Under the pieces are notes generated by a model that worked only from the letters and a program-made list of their open reading frames with translations, made no database searches and was not told where the DNA came from. DNA of 64,000 nt from the NCBI GenBank assembly GCA_035633115.1, contig DASQFN010000122.1, positions 1 through 64,000 of the forward strand, given 5' to 3'. Position numbers and translations under genes: made by a program. Within the stretch, counting starts at the first letter, position 1; every line of letters starts with the position of its first letter. This document shows, in pieces, positions 1 to 7,110 of the stretch. The DNA comes from Gemmatimonadaceae bacterium. GTDB lineage: Bacteria > Gemmatimonadota > Gemmatimonadetes > Gemmatimonadales > Gemmatimonadaceae.

Positions 1-200
1 GAGAAGTACGTGCCGGCACTGTCGGCAGCATAGCTCTCTTCGTACGTGGCCAGGTTGCGAAGGTCTGCCTTCATCGATGCGAGGTAAGCCTTCTCCTTCG
101 TGTTCGCGAACTTCGGGATCGCGATCGCGGCAAGAATGCCGATGATGACGACGACGATCAAAAGCTCGATAAGCGTGAAACCCTTCTTGTTGCGGACCAT
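1..200 (-). CDS. Type IV pilin / prepilin-like protein (3' part missing)
   Basis: The first 66 residues of a prepilin are visible; the rest lies beyond the left edge. The N terminus shows a short basic leader (MVRNKKG), cleavage before FTLIELL, and the conserved Glu at +5 of the mature protein. A hydrophobic helix (IVVVIIGILAAIAIP) follows. These are the class III signal features processed by PilD and used for pilus or pseudopilus assembly in the inner membrane. The ATG at 198-200 follows a strong AAGGAG ribosome site. Pilin and type II secretion pseudopilin cannot be separated from this part alone. It is divergent from the transhydrogenase genes. Confidence 0.88.
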   Translation of the reverse strand, partial: MVRNKKGFTLIELLIVVVIIGILAAIAIPKFANTKEKAYLASMKADLRNLATYEESYAADSAGTYF

Positions 201-527
201 TGGTTCTCCTTGAACAAAGGAAGTAAGGGGGGGTTGGAGGCACCGGTGGGGGTTGCCGGCGCCACGTCACGCCAAGGCACCACGCAGGCTACCAAGCCTA
301 AGGACGCTAAAGTCCCTGGCGAGTAACGACTTGAAAGATCCAATCGAACTTCGAATGGCCGAAAATTGTCTCGCAAAATGCCAGCATTATTGCAAACCGC
401 ATTCAGCCCGAACGACGCGCCGCACCTCCGGGACGACTAATTTTCCCGCGCAGGCGCTCGCGCGGACGCTCGTGGCTTTGCGCCGCGCAACGCTACCGAC
501 GACGATCACCACCCGAATCATATTCCC
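201..527. other. Intergenic region between pilin and pntAA
   Basis: This 327-bp divergent spacer should hold promoters for the pilin (minus) and pntAA (plus). On the plus strand it contains two adjacent small hairpins: arms 286-290/295-299, and arms 302-305/312-315. I see no convincing gene and no recognisable riboswitch. No good Shine-Dalgarno precedes the pntAA ATG at 528. Confidence 0.5.
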
Positions 528-1757
528 ATGCAGATAGCAGTGCCCCGCGAAATTGCCGCAGGCGAGAGGCGAGTCGCGCTCACACCCGACGTGATTCCTC
601 AGCTCACCGGCCTCGGCCATACGATCCTGTTCGAGCGCGGAGCCGGCGATTCTGCGGGGCTTCAGGACGAAGCGTACCGCGCGGCAGGCGCGCAGCTGAT
701 CGATGACGCCGCGACGCTTTATGCGACGGCGGAGATGATCCTCAAGATCCAGCGGCCCGCGTCCGGAGACTCCGGCATGCCGAACGAGCTCGCACTGATC
801 AACGAGAGAGCCGTCCTCATCGGCCTGCTTCAGCCCGCTGGAGATCCCGAATTCTTTCAACAGGTTGCCGGGCGACGAATAACAGCTCTGTCGATGGAGC
901 TCGTCCCGCGCACATCGCGAGCTCAGATGATGGACGCCCTTTCGTCACAGAGCACTGTCGCCGGATACAAAGCCGTGCTGCTCGCCGCCAACGCGCTTCA
1001 GAAATTCTTTCCTATGCTGATGACAGCCGCGGGCACCGTGCGACCGGCGAAGGTTCTCGTGATTGGCGCAGGCGTGGCCGGTCTGCAAGCGATCGCAACA
1101 GCGCGCCGGATAGGCGCCGTGGTCGAGGCATTCGACACGCGCCCTGTCGTCAAGGAACAGGTGCAGAGCCTCGGTGCAACTTTCGTCGAGCTCGGCGTAG
1201 GATCTGAAGTTGCTCAGGACGCGGGAGGATACGCGAAAGAGCTGTCGGAGGAGCACATAAAAAAGGAGAAGCAGCTCATTCACGATCGCGCCGCTCTGGC
1301 AGACGTGATAATTACGACCGCGCTCGTTCCCGGCAGGCGGGCGCCCATTCTCGTGACGGCCTCCGCCGTCGCGGCAATGCGGCCCGGCTCAGTGATCGTC
1401 GACCTCGCCGGCGAGCAGGGCGGAAACTGCGAGCTCAGCGTGCCCGGCGAAACGGTCGTGCGCAATCGCGTCACGATCATCGCGCCCCTTCACATCTCGA
1501 GCGACCTCGCCTTTCACGCCAGTCAGATGTACGCGAAGAATGTTTCGGCTCTCGTCACGCTGCTGGCTCCAAAAGGGACGCTCGATCTGAATCTCAAGGA
1601 CGACATCATCGATGCGGTATGCGTGACGACTGACGGTGAAATCAGGCACGCACCGACGCGCGAGCGACTGGGGCTTCCCTCGTCGCCGGCGGGCATCAGC
1701 GAAGCCGCCAGTGAAACCGGCGGACAATCACCTCAGCCAGCGAGGGCATCAACGTGA
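528..1757 (+). CDS. pntAA: NAD(P) transhydrogenase subunit alpha, part 1
   Basis: This is the soluble NAD(H)-binding domain I of the proton-translocating transhydrogenase, which moves hydride between NADH and NADP+ coupled to proton flow across the inner membrane. The 409-residue protein starts with MQIAVPREI, typical of the alanine dehydrogenase/PNT N-terminal fold. A Rossmann motif (VIGAGVAGLQAIATARRIG) sits near residues 177-196. The family's mobile-loop region lies in the second half. The alpha chain is split, so the membrane helices of domain II are in the next genes. Its TGA overlaps the GTG start of pntAB as GTGA. Confidence 0.95.
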   Translation: MQIAVPREIAAGERRVALTPDVIPQLTGLGHTILFERGAGDSAGLQDEAYRAAGAQLIDDAATLYATAEMILKIQRPASGDSGMPNELALINERAVLIGLLQPAGDPEFFQQVAGRRITALSMELVPRTSRAQMMDALSSQSTVAGYKAVLLAANALQKFFPMLMTAAGTVRPAKVLVIGAGVAGLQAIATARRIGAVVEAFDTRPVVKEQVQSLGATFVELGVGSEVAQDAGGYAKELSEEHIKKEKQLIHDRAALADVIITTALVPGRRAPILVTASAVAAMRPGSVIVDLAGEQGGNCELSVPGETVVRNRVTIIAPLHISSDLAFHASQMYAKNVSALVTLLAPKGTLDLNLKDDIIDAVCVTTDGEIRHAPTRERLGLPSSPAGISEAASETGGQSPQPARAST

Positions 1758-2056
1758 GTCAGGAGCTCGTGCTCGGGATCTATGTCTTCATCATGGCGAT
1801 GTTCGTTGGATTCGAAGTGATCTCTCGCGTTCCTTCGGTGCTGCACACTCCTCTCATGTCGGGCACCAATGCGATTCACGGGATCGTGGTGCTTGGCGCG
1901 ATGCTCGTCGCCGGCGCCGCTGACACGACGCTGTTGAAGGTGCTGGGGTTCGTGGCTGTAGTTTTCGGTGCTGCGAACGTCTTCGGCGGCTTTGTCGTCA
2001 CCGATAGAATGCTGGAGATGTTCCGCAAGCGTGCCGTGGAGAAAAAGGATGCTTGA
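1754..2056 (+). CDS. pntAB: NAD(P) transhydrogenase subunit alpha, part 2
   Basis: This 100-residue membrane protein corresponds to the C-terminal helices of the fused alpha chain. It has about three hydrophobic stretches (LGIYVFIMAMFVGFEVI, IHGIVVLGAMLVAG, and the segment around VLGFVAVVFGAANVFGGF) and ends in the family-typical DRMLEMF tail. Together with PntB it forms the proton channel (domain II). The start is the GTG that overlaps the pntAA stop by 4 bp. The last 8 bases overlap the start of pntB, so the three cistrons are probably translationally coupled. Confidence 0.93.
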   Translation: MSQELVLGIYVFIMAMFVGFEVISRVPSVLHTPLMSGTNAIHGIVVLGAMLVAGAADTTLLKVLGFVAVVFGAANVFGGFVVTDRMLEMFRKRAVEKKDA

Positions 2057-3455
2057 TGCCCGCGACTCGGGCATTGCCATCGCCTATATCGCCGCAGCCG
2101 TTCTCTTCATACTTGGCCTGAAGCGGCTGAGCTCTCCGGCAACCGCGCGGTCGGGAAACCGGCTCGCTGCCATCGGCATGGCGGTCGCGCTCGGGGCCAC
2201 GCTGCTCGACCGCCAGATAATCTCATTCTGGATAATCGCCGCCGGTACACTCGTCGGTGCGGCAATAGGGATCTACTTCGCCCGCACAGTTCAGATGACC
2301 GCAATGCCGCAGATGGTCGCGCTCTTCAACGGCATGGGCGGCGGGACCGCGGCACTCGTTTCAGTGGCCGAGTATCTCCGTCTCACGCGCGGACTTGGGC
2401 CAAGCGGCGTCGGCGCGGGCGAAGCAACGTCAATTGTCCTCGGCACCGCTATTGGCGCGATCTCGTTCACCGGAAGTCTGATTGCATTTGGAAAGCTGCA
2501 GGAGATTCTGTCCGGGAAGCCCCTTCAGTTCCCGTTTCAGCGTTCGCTGAACGGGCTGATCCTCCTCGCGATTTTCGCGCTCGGCGTCGCGATCGCGCTT
2601 GGAACCGGCGGGGTGCCGGCGCTGTGGCTTGTCTTCGTGGCGGCTCTCCTGCTCGGAGCATTGTTCGTTCTTCCTATCGGCGGCGGCGACATGCCGGTAG
2701 TGATCTCGATACTCAACTCGCTCACCGGTCTCGCAGCGGCACTGACTGGCTTCGTGCTTCACAACCAGATGCTCGTAGTGGCGGGAGTTCTCGTTGGTGC
2801 GTCGGGTACGCTGCTGACTCTGCTCATGAGCACGGCGATGAATCGCTCGGTGGGCAACGTTCTGTTCGGTGCGTTCGGCGCGGGAGCGGTCGATCCGGCG
2901 ACGCAGGAGTTTCTTGTTCCTCGCACCGTCAAGCAGACCACCGCCGAGGACACGGCCATTGCGCTTGCCTACGCACGGAGTGTCGTCATCGTGCCCGGTT
3001 ACGGCCTGGCCGTCGCAGAGGCGCAACACACTGTGCGTGAGCTTGCGACCGATCTGGAAAAACGCGGCGTCGACGTCAAGTACGCGATTCATCCGGTTGC
3101 GGGTCGAATGCCGGGTCATATGAACGTTCTGCTCGCCGAGGCAAACGTACCGTACGATCAGCTGCTCGAGATGGATCAGGTGAACGGCCAGTTCGCACAG
3201 ACGGATGTGGTGCTCGTTGTGGGAGCAAACGACGTCGTGAATCCCGCGGCGCGCGACGATCCGTCGAGTCCGATTTACGGCATGCCGATTCTCGACGTGG
3301 ACCGTGCTCGCAACATCGTGGTGCTGAAGCGGAGCATGGGGCACGGCTTCGCGGGAATCGACAACGCCCTCTTCTATCACGACAACACGCGGATGCTGTT
3401 CGGCGACGCGAGGCAGTCGCTGATGAAGGTCGAGGAGGCCCTCAAGACAGCCTAG
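2049..3455 (+). CDS. pntB: NAD(P) transhydrogenase subunit beta
   Basis: This 468-residue subunit has a membrane half of about eight hydrophobic helices (residues ~5-280). A C-terminal NADP(H)-binding domain III follows, with VIVPGYGLAVAEAQ near residue 313 and GRMPGHMNVLLAEA near residue 352. The frame is open upstream to 1968, but the ATG at 2049 is the natural start. It gives the family's usual hydrophobic N terminus and overlaps pntAB by 8 bp, whereas the longer form would add 27 polar residues read from inside pntAB. It completes the three-gene operon. Confidence 0.94.
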   Translation: MLDARDSGIAIAYIAAAVLFILGLKRLSSPATARSGNRLAAIGMAVALGATLLDRQIISFWIIAAGTLVGAAIGIYFARTVQMTAMPQMVALFNGMGGGTAALVSVAEYLRLTRGLGPSGVGAGEATSIVLGTAIGAISFTGSLIAFGKLQEILSGKPLQFPFQRSLNGLILLAIFALGVAIALGTGGVPALWLVFVAALLLGALFVLPIGGGDMPVVISILNSLTGLAAALTGFVLHNQMLVVAGVLVGASGTLLTLLMSTAMNRSVGNVLFGAFGAGAVDPATQEFLVPRTVKQTTAEDTAIALAYARSVVIVPGYGLAVAEAQHTVRELATDLEKRGVDVKYAIHPVAGRMPGHMNVLLAEANVPYDQLLEMDQVNGQFAQTDVVLVVGANDVVNPAARDDPSSPIYGMPILDVDRARNIVVLKRSMGHGFAGIDNALFYHDNTRMLFGDARQSLMKVEEALKTA

Positions 3456-3481
3456 GGCCAAGTCGCTTCCTATCAGTGAAG

Positions 3482-3511
3482 ACTACGCCGGCTTCCCGCC
3501 GGTCCGTAGTG
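3482..3511 (+). terminator. Hairpin after pntB
   Basis: An inverted repeat, ACTACG-CCGGC with GCCGG-CGTAGT, lies about 27 bp after the pntB stop in the gap before the convergent gene. There is no clear U-run, so it is only a possible terminator or transcript-end stabiliser. Confidence 0.4.
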
Positions 3512-3622
3512 GATCATGCGGAGCTCAGTGGCAACAACTCTGCCGGGTGTTGCTGTTGATCCTGACCACGCCAACTGCGCTGAGCGATTGCTCCGGCGGC
3601 GACGTTGGCCGAACGCCAGCCG

Positions 3623-4021
3623 CTATCTCCGGGTGATTATTGCTATTACGCCGCGGCTGTTGCCGAGCCCGAACTTCGTCTGCGCTTCCCACGACTGATA
3701 CATACGGATCTCGGCAATCTGGGACGCGTCGATGTTCCGAAGCGTGCTGAGGTCGCCGAAAGCAACGCCGTCCAGATAGACGTTCGGATACGCGGCCGAT
3801 TGGTCGCCGCTCAGACTCGTCTGTCCTCGCGAGACGAGGAAGCTTGGCCGGAGCCGGGAGATGACTTCGTATGCACTGCCGGACATTCCCGCAGCGCTGA
3901 TCTCCTGCTGCGTAATGAGCTGGGACTTGCGGTCTGCGCCAGCTGCTCCCGAGGACGAGGGGGGAGCGCAGCCGAGCGAAATCGCGACGATCAAAAGAGG
4001 AAGCAGACGGACGCGGACCAT
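3623..4021 (-). CDS. Small lipoprotein with a stand-alone TonB-receptor plug-like domain
   Basis: This 132-residue protein has a basic N terminus, a hydrophobic stretch and a lipobox ending at Cys18 (AISLGC), so it is probably a lipoprotein. Residues ~40-132 resemble the tail of a TonB-dependent receptor plug: an S-AYEVISRLRPSFL segment, then VYLDGVAFGDLSTLRNI, then DASQIAEIRMY, ending with GVIAIITRR. In full receptors these correspond to the V-x-[IL]-D-G-V, I-E-R-I-E and G-V-I-x-I-T elements. No beta-barrel follows. The ATG at 4019-4021 is preceded by AGGAGAG; a longer in-frame form would read through tRNA-derived sequence. The partner and function are unknown. Confidence 0.75.
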   Translation of the reverse strand: MVRVRLLPLLIVAISLGCAPPSSSGAAGADRKSQLITQQEISAAGMSGSAYEVISRLRPSFLVSRGQTSLSGDQSAAYPNVYLDGVAFGDLSTLRNIDASQIAEIRMYQSWEAQTKFGLGNSRGVIAIITRR

Positions 4022-4055
4022 TGTTATCTCTCCTCGAGGGACTACAAATAATACA

Positions 4056-4120
4056 ACTACGGACGGGGTGGGATTCGAACCCACGGTGCGCTATTAACGC
4101 ACACACACTTTCCAGGCGTG
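4056..4120. repeat. Attachment-site repeat copy 1 (displaced 3' part of tRNA-Ser)
   Basis: These 65 bp are identical to 6180-6244, the 3' part of the intact tRNA-Ser(GGA) gene, in the same orientation. Identity stops inside the anticodon-arm side, after which unrelated sequence begins. This is the pattern left when an element integrates into a tRNA gene and supplies a replacement 3' end. This copy is the original tRNA end, now cut off. Confidence 0.92.
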
Positions 4121-4501
4121 ATAGCTGGACATTCAAAGGGGACATTTTGTCCGCCTAACACTATGGCGGAACGTGCAATGTCTCGTGCAACACCCTCGAA
4201 TGTCTAGGCGTGTCCGGCACCGAATCGACACCTGAACCGACACCAACACTCGCAAAACCTCCTGCTCCCGAAGCAGGTCAATCCACTAACTAACGATTAC
4301 ATTCCGCCGGATTCTAGAGGAAAACTGGGCGTCGGTGCCGGACTCTCCTGCATCAATGCGCGATTCTGCCGGAAGAAACGGGTAAAGAAACGGGTAAATT
4401 CCGCTGTTTTATCCGTTGTTTTGCGGGCCGGACCCGTCGGCGCCATTTTCCAACCCGTGACACGTTATGCCGCTGTACTCCCAAAACCGTGGAGCTTTGT
4501 T
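4121..4501. other. Left arm of the integrated element, no gene seen
   Basis: No credible coding region is visible in these 381 bp. The stretch holds a small hairpin (arms 4150-4155/4165-4170) and two CGACACC repeats at 4226-4232 and 4238-4244. It also holds a 17-bp stem-loop (4261-4277) that on the minus strand reads like a tRNA-Pro(CGG) anticodon arm. The last part is the leader of the following lipoprotein gene. Confidence 0.6.
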
Positions 4502-5350
4502 ATGAGATTCTTTAGCAGCCCATGTGCATGGCTCATTGTGATTTCTGCCGTCGGTTCCGCGTGTAACCGCGGTAACGATACGCCTCCTCCGGCTACCGAT
4601 GCCGCCGCACCGCCGGTGGTCAACATTACCGCCACTGAGTACGCCTTCGAGGCGCCCGATACGATACTCGCCGGATGGAACACGTTTCACCTCGTGAATC
4701 GCGGTGACGAGCCGCACGCGGCGACGATTTTGCGGCTTGCGCCGGGGCGGACGCTCCCGCAATACATACAGGCGTACGGCGACGCGATTCGCACCCGTCG
4801 CCCGCGCCCAGACTGGGTGAGGGCCCTTGGTGGACCCACTGCTGTACCGCATGGTGAGGGGAACGCGACACTGAACCTGGAGCCCGGCACTTATGCGTGG
4901 ATAGACCTTCCCTGGCATCTGCTCGACCACGATCAGGCACACGCATTTGTGGTCCGACCGCGCACCGGGAATACCCCGCCGCCGAGCGCGCCCGTGCCCA
5001 CTGTTTCCTTACGGATGTTCGACTTCGGCTTTGAGCTTAGCGCACCGATCAAGGCCGGGAAGCACCTGATCCGAATCGCTAACCGAGGCGTCGAGCCGCA
5101 CCACGCTCTGCTGTTCAAGCTGGGTCCCGGCAAAACCATCGAGCAGCACAAAGCATGGCTGTCAAGAAATATGCAGGGCGAAGCACCCTCCACGTTCGTC
5201 AGCGGAACGGGGGGACACGCCACCGGTGCCGAAACCTTTCTGGCAGTGGACCTGACGCCGGGCGACTATGTGCTAGTCTGCCTAGTCGCAGGTCGGGACG
5301 AGGTGCCGCATTTTACGAAGGGTATGATCCAGCAGATTCGAGTCGAATGA
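4502..5350 (+). CDS. Lipoprotein with two cupredoxin-like domains
   Basis: The 282-residue product has a signal peptide and lipobox ending at Cys21 (VGSAC), so it should be membrane-anchored outside the cytoplasm. Two similar halves follow. Residues ~60-90 (FHLVNRGDEPHAATILRLAPG) match residues ~188-215 (LIRIANRGVEPHHALLFKLGPG), indicating an internal duplication. Only the second half keeps a plausible type-1 copper set: His200/201, Cys260, His270 and Met275. The first half has no Cys at the matching place. The ATG at 4502 is chosen because it begins the signal peptide. The gene is cargo inside the tRNA-Ser element. The substrate or redox partner is unknown. Confidence 0.75.
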   Translation: MRFFSSPCAWLIVISAVGSACNRGNDTPPPATDAAAPPVVNITATEYAFEAPDTILAGWNTFHLVNRGDEPHAATILRLAPGRTLPQYIQAYGDAIRTRRPRPDWVRALGGPTAVPHGEGNATLNLEPGTYAWIDLPWHLLDHDQAHAFVVRPRTGNTPPPSAPVPTVSLRMFDFGFELSAPIKAGKHLIRIANRGVEPHHALLFKLGPGKTIEQHKAWLSRNMQGEAPSTFVSGTGGHATGAETFLAVDLTPGDYVLVCLVAGRDEVPHFTKGMIQQIRVE

Positions 5351-5380
5351 CCGAGGCAAGCTCAACCACGGAATGGCGCC

Positions 5381-5683
5381 TCAGTTGGCGCGCTGATGTT
5401 CACAGGCCAGTACTACGCGAGTCGGTAGTGTCTTGATAACCCCGGAGGCATCCGAGGGATTAGCATGCAGGTGGACACGCGCTTCAGTCACGAGCGCCGT
5501 TGCCGTCGTGTCCTGCGCCGTTGCGGCTTTCCCCCAAATTACAAGCACCACCAAGATGTACTTCCCTTCTTTCCACGGTTCGTAGTAGCGGTGGTAAACC
5601 CACGTCAGCCCCTTTAGTGGAGTCATGGTGGAGATCGTAATGCCGGCGTGACGGACTAGGCGCGGCTGTATCTCGTCCCACAC
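5381..5683 (-). pseudogene. Probable phage terminase large-subunit fragment
   Basis: The reading frame starts at 5683 (GTG) right after an in-frame stop. It encodes VWDEIQPRL and then TMTPLKGLTWVYHRYYEPW. That resembles the segment of terminase large subunits just after the Walker B acidic residues, including the S/T-M-T-P-x-x-G coupling motif. The Walker A and B regions are missing and the C-terminal nuclease is not recognisable; the end of the frame is probably not meaningful. It abuts the integrase remnant on the other strand. I read it as a phage-derived fragment; the assignment rests on one short motif region. Confidence 0.45.
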
Positions 5684-6079
5684 GCGGAGTCAGATAAGAT
5701 CGGCTTCGCGCACCAGACGCCGTTGTCCGAGGACGCGGTAGCAGCGCTGACTACTGAACGCCGGCGAAGAACGATGCTCAACGATACCTGGGTGTTCCCC
5801 TCGGATCGTGACCCATCGAAACCGCTTCCGCGTCATACGGCGAACAAGTGGTGGAGGCGTGCGGAGAAGTTGGCGGAGATCGAGCACGTTGAAGGCACTG
5901 GCTATCACTCGGCCCGGCGCAAGTTCGCTTCGGAGATGAAGTCAACGAACCTGCGCGACCTCGCCTACATGGGAGGCTGGAAGAACCCGCAGACGGTTCT
6001 CACGGTCTACCAGCAACCGGAAATGGAAGTACAGCGGGAGGCCCTTGCTGGTCGCAAGAAGCTCCGGGTTGCAGGGTGA
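5660..6079 (+). pseudogene. Tyrosine recombinase (integrase) C-terminal remnant
   Basis: About 139 residues of the catalytic domain remain, bounded upstream by a TAG at 5657. Visible elements are the late-domain HxxR box (GTGYHSARRKFASEM), then YMGGWKNPQTVLTVYQQP with the nucleophilic Tyr. The N-terminal arm-binding and core-binding domains and the first catalytic Arg are absent, so it cannot be a working integrase. A TTG at 5723 could start a shorter product but has no clear role. It lies about 100 bp from the tRNA-Ser attachment repeat, the normal place for an element's integrase. Confidence 0.82.
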
Positions 6080-6179
6080 TTCCGGTGCAATCCGACACCT
6101 CGAATCGACACCTTGCCTTTAGAGTCCCGTGAGAAAGCAAATCCCCTCACGTTCGGAAGCGGTGAAGGGATAAGCAGTT

Positions 6180-6244
6180 ACTACGGACGGGGTGGGATTC
6201 GAACCCACGGTGCGCTATTAACGCACACACACTTTCCAGGCGTG
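6180..6244. repeat. Attachment-site repeat copy 2 (inside intact tRNA-Ser)
   Basis: This is the second copy of the 65-bp direct repeat (identical to 4056-4120). It forms the 3' portion of the intact tRNA-Ser(GGA) gene and marks the right end of the 2.1-kb element. Confidence 0.92.
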
Positions 6245-6271
6245 CGCCTTAAACCACTCGGCCACCCGTCC
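6184..6271 (-). tRNA. tRNA-Ser (anticodon GGA)
   Basis: Read on the minus strand, a GGACGGG acceptor arm pairs with CCCGTCC. The D-arm is GGCCGAGTGG, the anticodon loop CTGGAAA carries GGA, a long variable arm is typical of serine tRNAs, and the T-arm contains GGTTCGAATCC. CCA is not encoded. The 3' 61 bp are duplicated at 4056-4120 because an element integrated here. Confidence 0.93.
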
Positions 6272-6324
6272 CGATCGCAGGGAAGATTCAGAGGTCGTCG
6301 CTCTGCTTCCAAGCAGCCTTGGGC

Positions 6325-6360
6325 AAAAAAGAGCGCCGTCCCTAAAGCTGGCGCTCTTGG
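6325..6360 (-). terminator. Rho-independent terminator-like hairpin upstream of tRNA-Ser(GGA)
   Basis: A 9-bp stem (arms 6350-6358 and 6329-6337, AAGAGCGCC/GGCGCTCTT) is followed on the minus strand by six Ts. No minus-strand gene ends just before it. It sits between a promoter-like pair (6368-6395) and the tRNA. Confidence 0.55.
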
Positions 6361-6367
6361 CACTCGC

Positions 6368-6395
6368 ATTTTAAGCCCTCGGCCGAGTAAATCAA
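6368..6395 (-). promoter_or_regulatory. Sigma70-like promoter, minus strand
   Basis: On the minus strand TTGATT (6390-6395) and TAAAAT (6368-6373) are separated by 16 bp. The expected start near 6361 would place the terminator-like hairpin immediately in the transcript, ahead of tRNA-Ser(GGA). This is inferred from sequence pattern only. Confidence 0.4.
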
Positions 6396-6536
6396 AGCGG
6401 CTCGCAGTGGAGCCCCGCGCGCACAAATTCCGCTCAGCGGTGTACTAATTCTCGCCGTCGTGCAACAAGGAAATCACGAGCTACGTGCCCAACTGTTCGG
6501 GCTACGCATCTTTGTGATATTGGGTGGAAGCATCCG

Positions 6537-6565
6537 TTTACAAAAACCCGTTAACAAGCTAAACT
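6537..6565 (+). promoter_or_regulatory. Sigma70-like promoter for the small secreted protein gene
   Basis: TTTACA (6537-6542) and TAAACT (6560-6565) are separated by 17 bp. This is about 48 bp before the ATG at 6613, which has CGGAG at a proper distance. Apart from this and the minus-strand promoter/terminator pair, 6272-6612 holds no gene I can see. Confidence 0.5.
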
Positions 6566-6612
6566 ACATAGACGGAAGGCGATGCGTCCCCTTCCCTTTT
6601 CCGGAGCCTTTC

Positions 6613-7026
6613 ATGGCACCAACCAAAAGCTTTGTCAACATACTTTCCCTGGTCGTGATGCTGGCTCTGACTCTGAGCACAGCTGCTTCTGCGCAGCATG
6701 GAAGTGGCGAGCCCGGGATCGCGAGTTTTCTCTCAGCTGTCAATTCAATTGGTGAGGAGATCAGCGCTCTCAACGCCGAGAAGAGCGTCACAGCCAACGA
6801 CATTCACCTGATGAGCATTCAAAAGCTCTCGAACCCCGGCAATTCAGCGACGCTGAACAGGGCGATTGCGAAGAATGCGGCACAGATCGCCACGCTGCGC
6901 AATGCGCTGAGATCCAACACGGCGATCACGGCCAAGCTTGCAGCGAGCGGCGTTTCCGTCGATCAGGTGATCGCGATGAACGTCGAGGCCGGCAGCGAGA
7001 TACACATCTTCTACCAGTCATCCTAA
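6613..7026 (+). CDS. Small secreted protein of unknown function
   Basis: I do not recognise this 137-residue protein. It has a clear signal peptide (MAPTKSFVN, hydrophobic core, cleavage after STAASAQ near residue 27). An Ala/Asn/Ile-rich, probably helical domain follows, with no cysteine and no catalytic motif. The frame is open further upstream, but the ATG at 6613 begins the signal peptide and has CGGAG 7-8 bases before it. It is a single-gene unit with its own promoter and a strong terminator, placed between two serine tRNA genes. A periplasmic or surface role is all that can be inferred. Confidence 0.7.
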   Translation: MAPTKSFVNILSLVVMLALTLSTAASAQHGSGEPGIASFLSAVNSIGEEISALNAEKSVTANDIHLMSIQKLSNPGNSATLNRAIAKNAAQIATLRNALRSNTAITAKLAASGVSVDQVIAMNVEAGSEIHIFYQSS

Positions 7027-7030
7027 CTGC

Positions 7031-7069
7031 AAAAAAAGAGGGCCTGAGAAATCAGGCCCTCTCTTTTTG
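7031..7069 (+). terminator. Strong bidirectional rho-independent terminator
   Basis: A perfect 10-bp stem (7038-7047 and 7052-7061) with a GAAA loop is followed by TCTTTTT. The other strand has a seven-T run, so it can also end the tRNA-Ser(CGA) transcript. Confidence 0.9.
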
Positions 7070-7110
7070 CTGAGAACTGCGGACTACGACGGACTGCGGA
7101 CCTTCCGATA

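Noticed and set aside
286-330. Possible c-di-GMP (GEMM-I) riboswitch before pntAA on the plus strand (GGACGCTAAAGTCC)
   Set aside because: The GACGC-AAAG core is interrupted by an extra base, the 5' GGGCAAA-type arm and the downstream GGTAGC receptor are missing, and a GEMM for the pilin would be on the other strand.
2430-3461. 343-codon frame antisense to pntB
   Set aside because: His/Arg-rich composition typical of antisense shadows in GC-rich genes; the plus strand encodes an unmistakable PntB.
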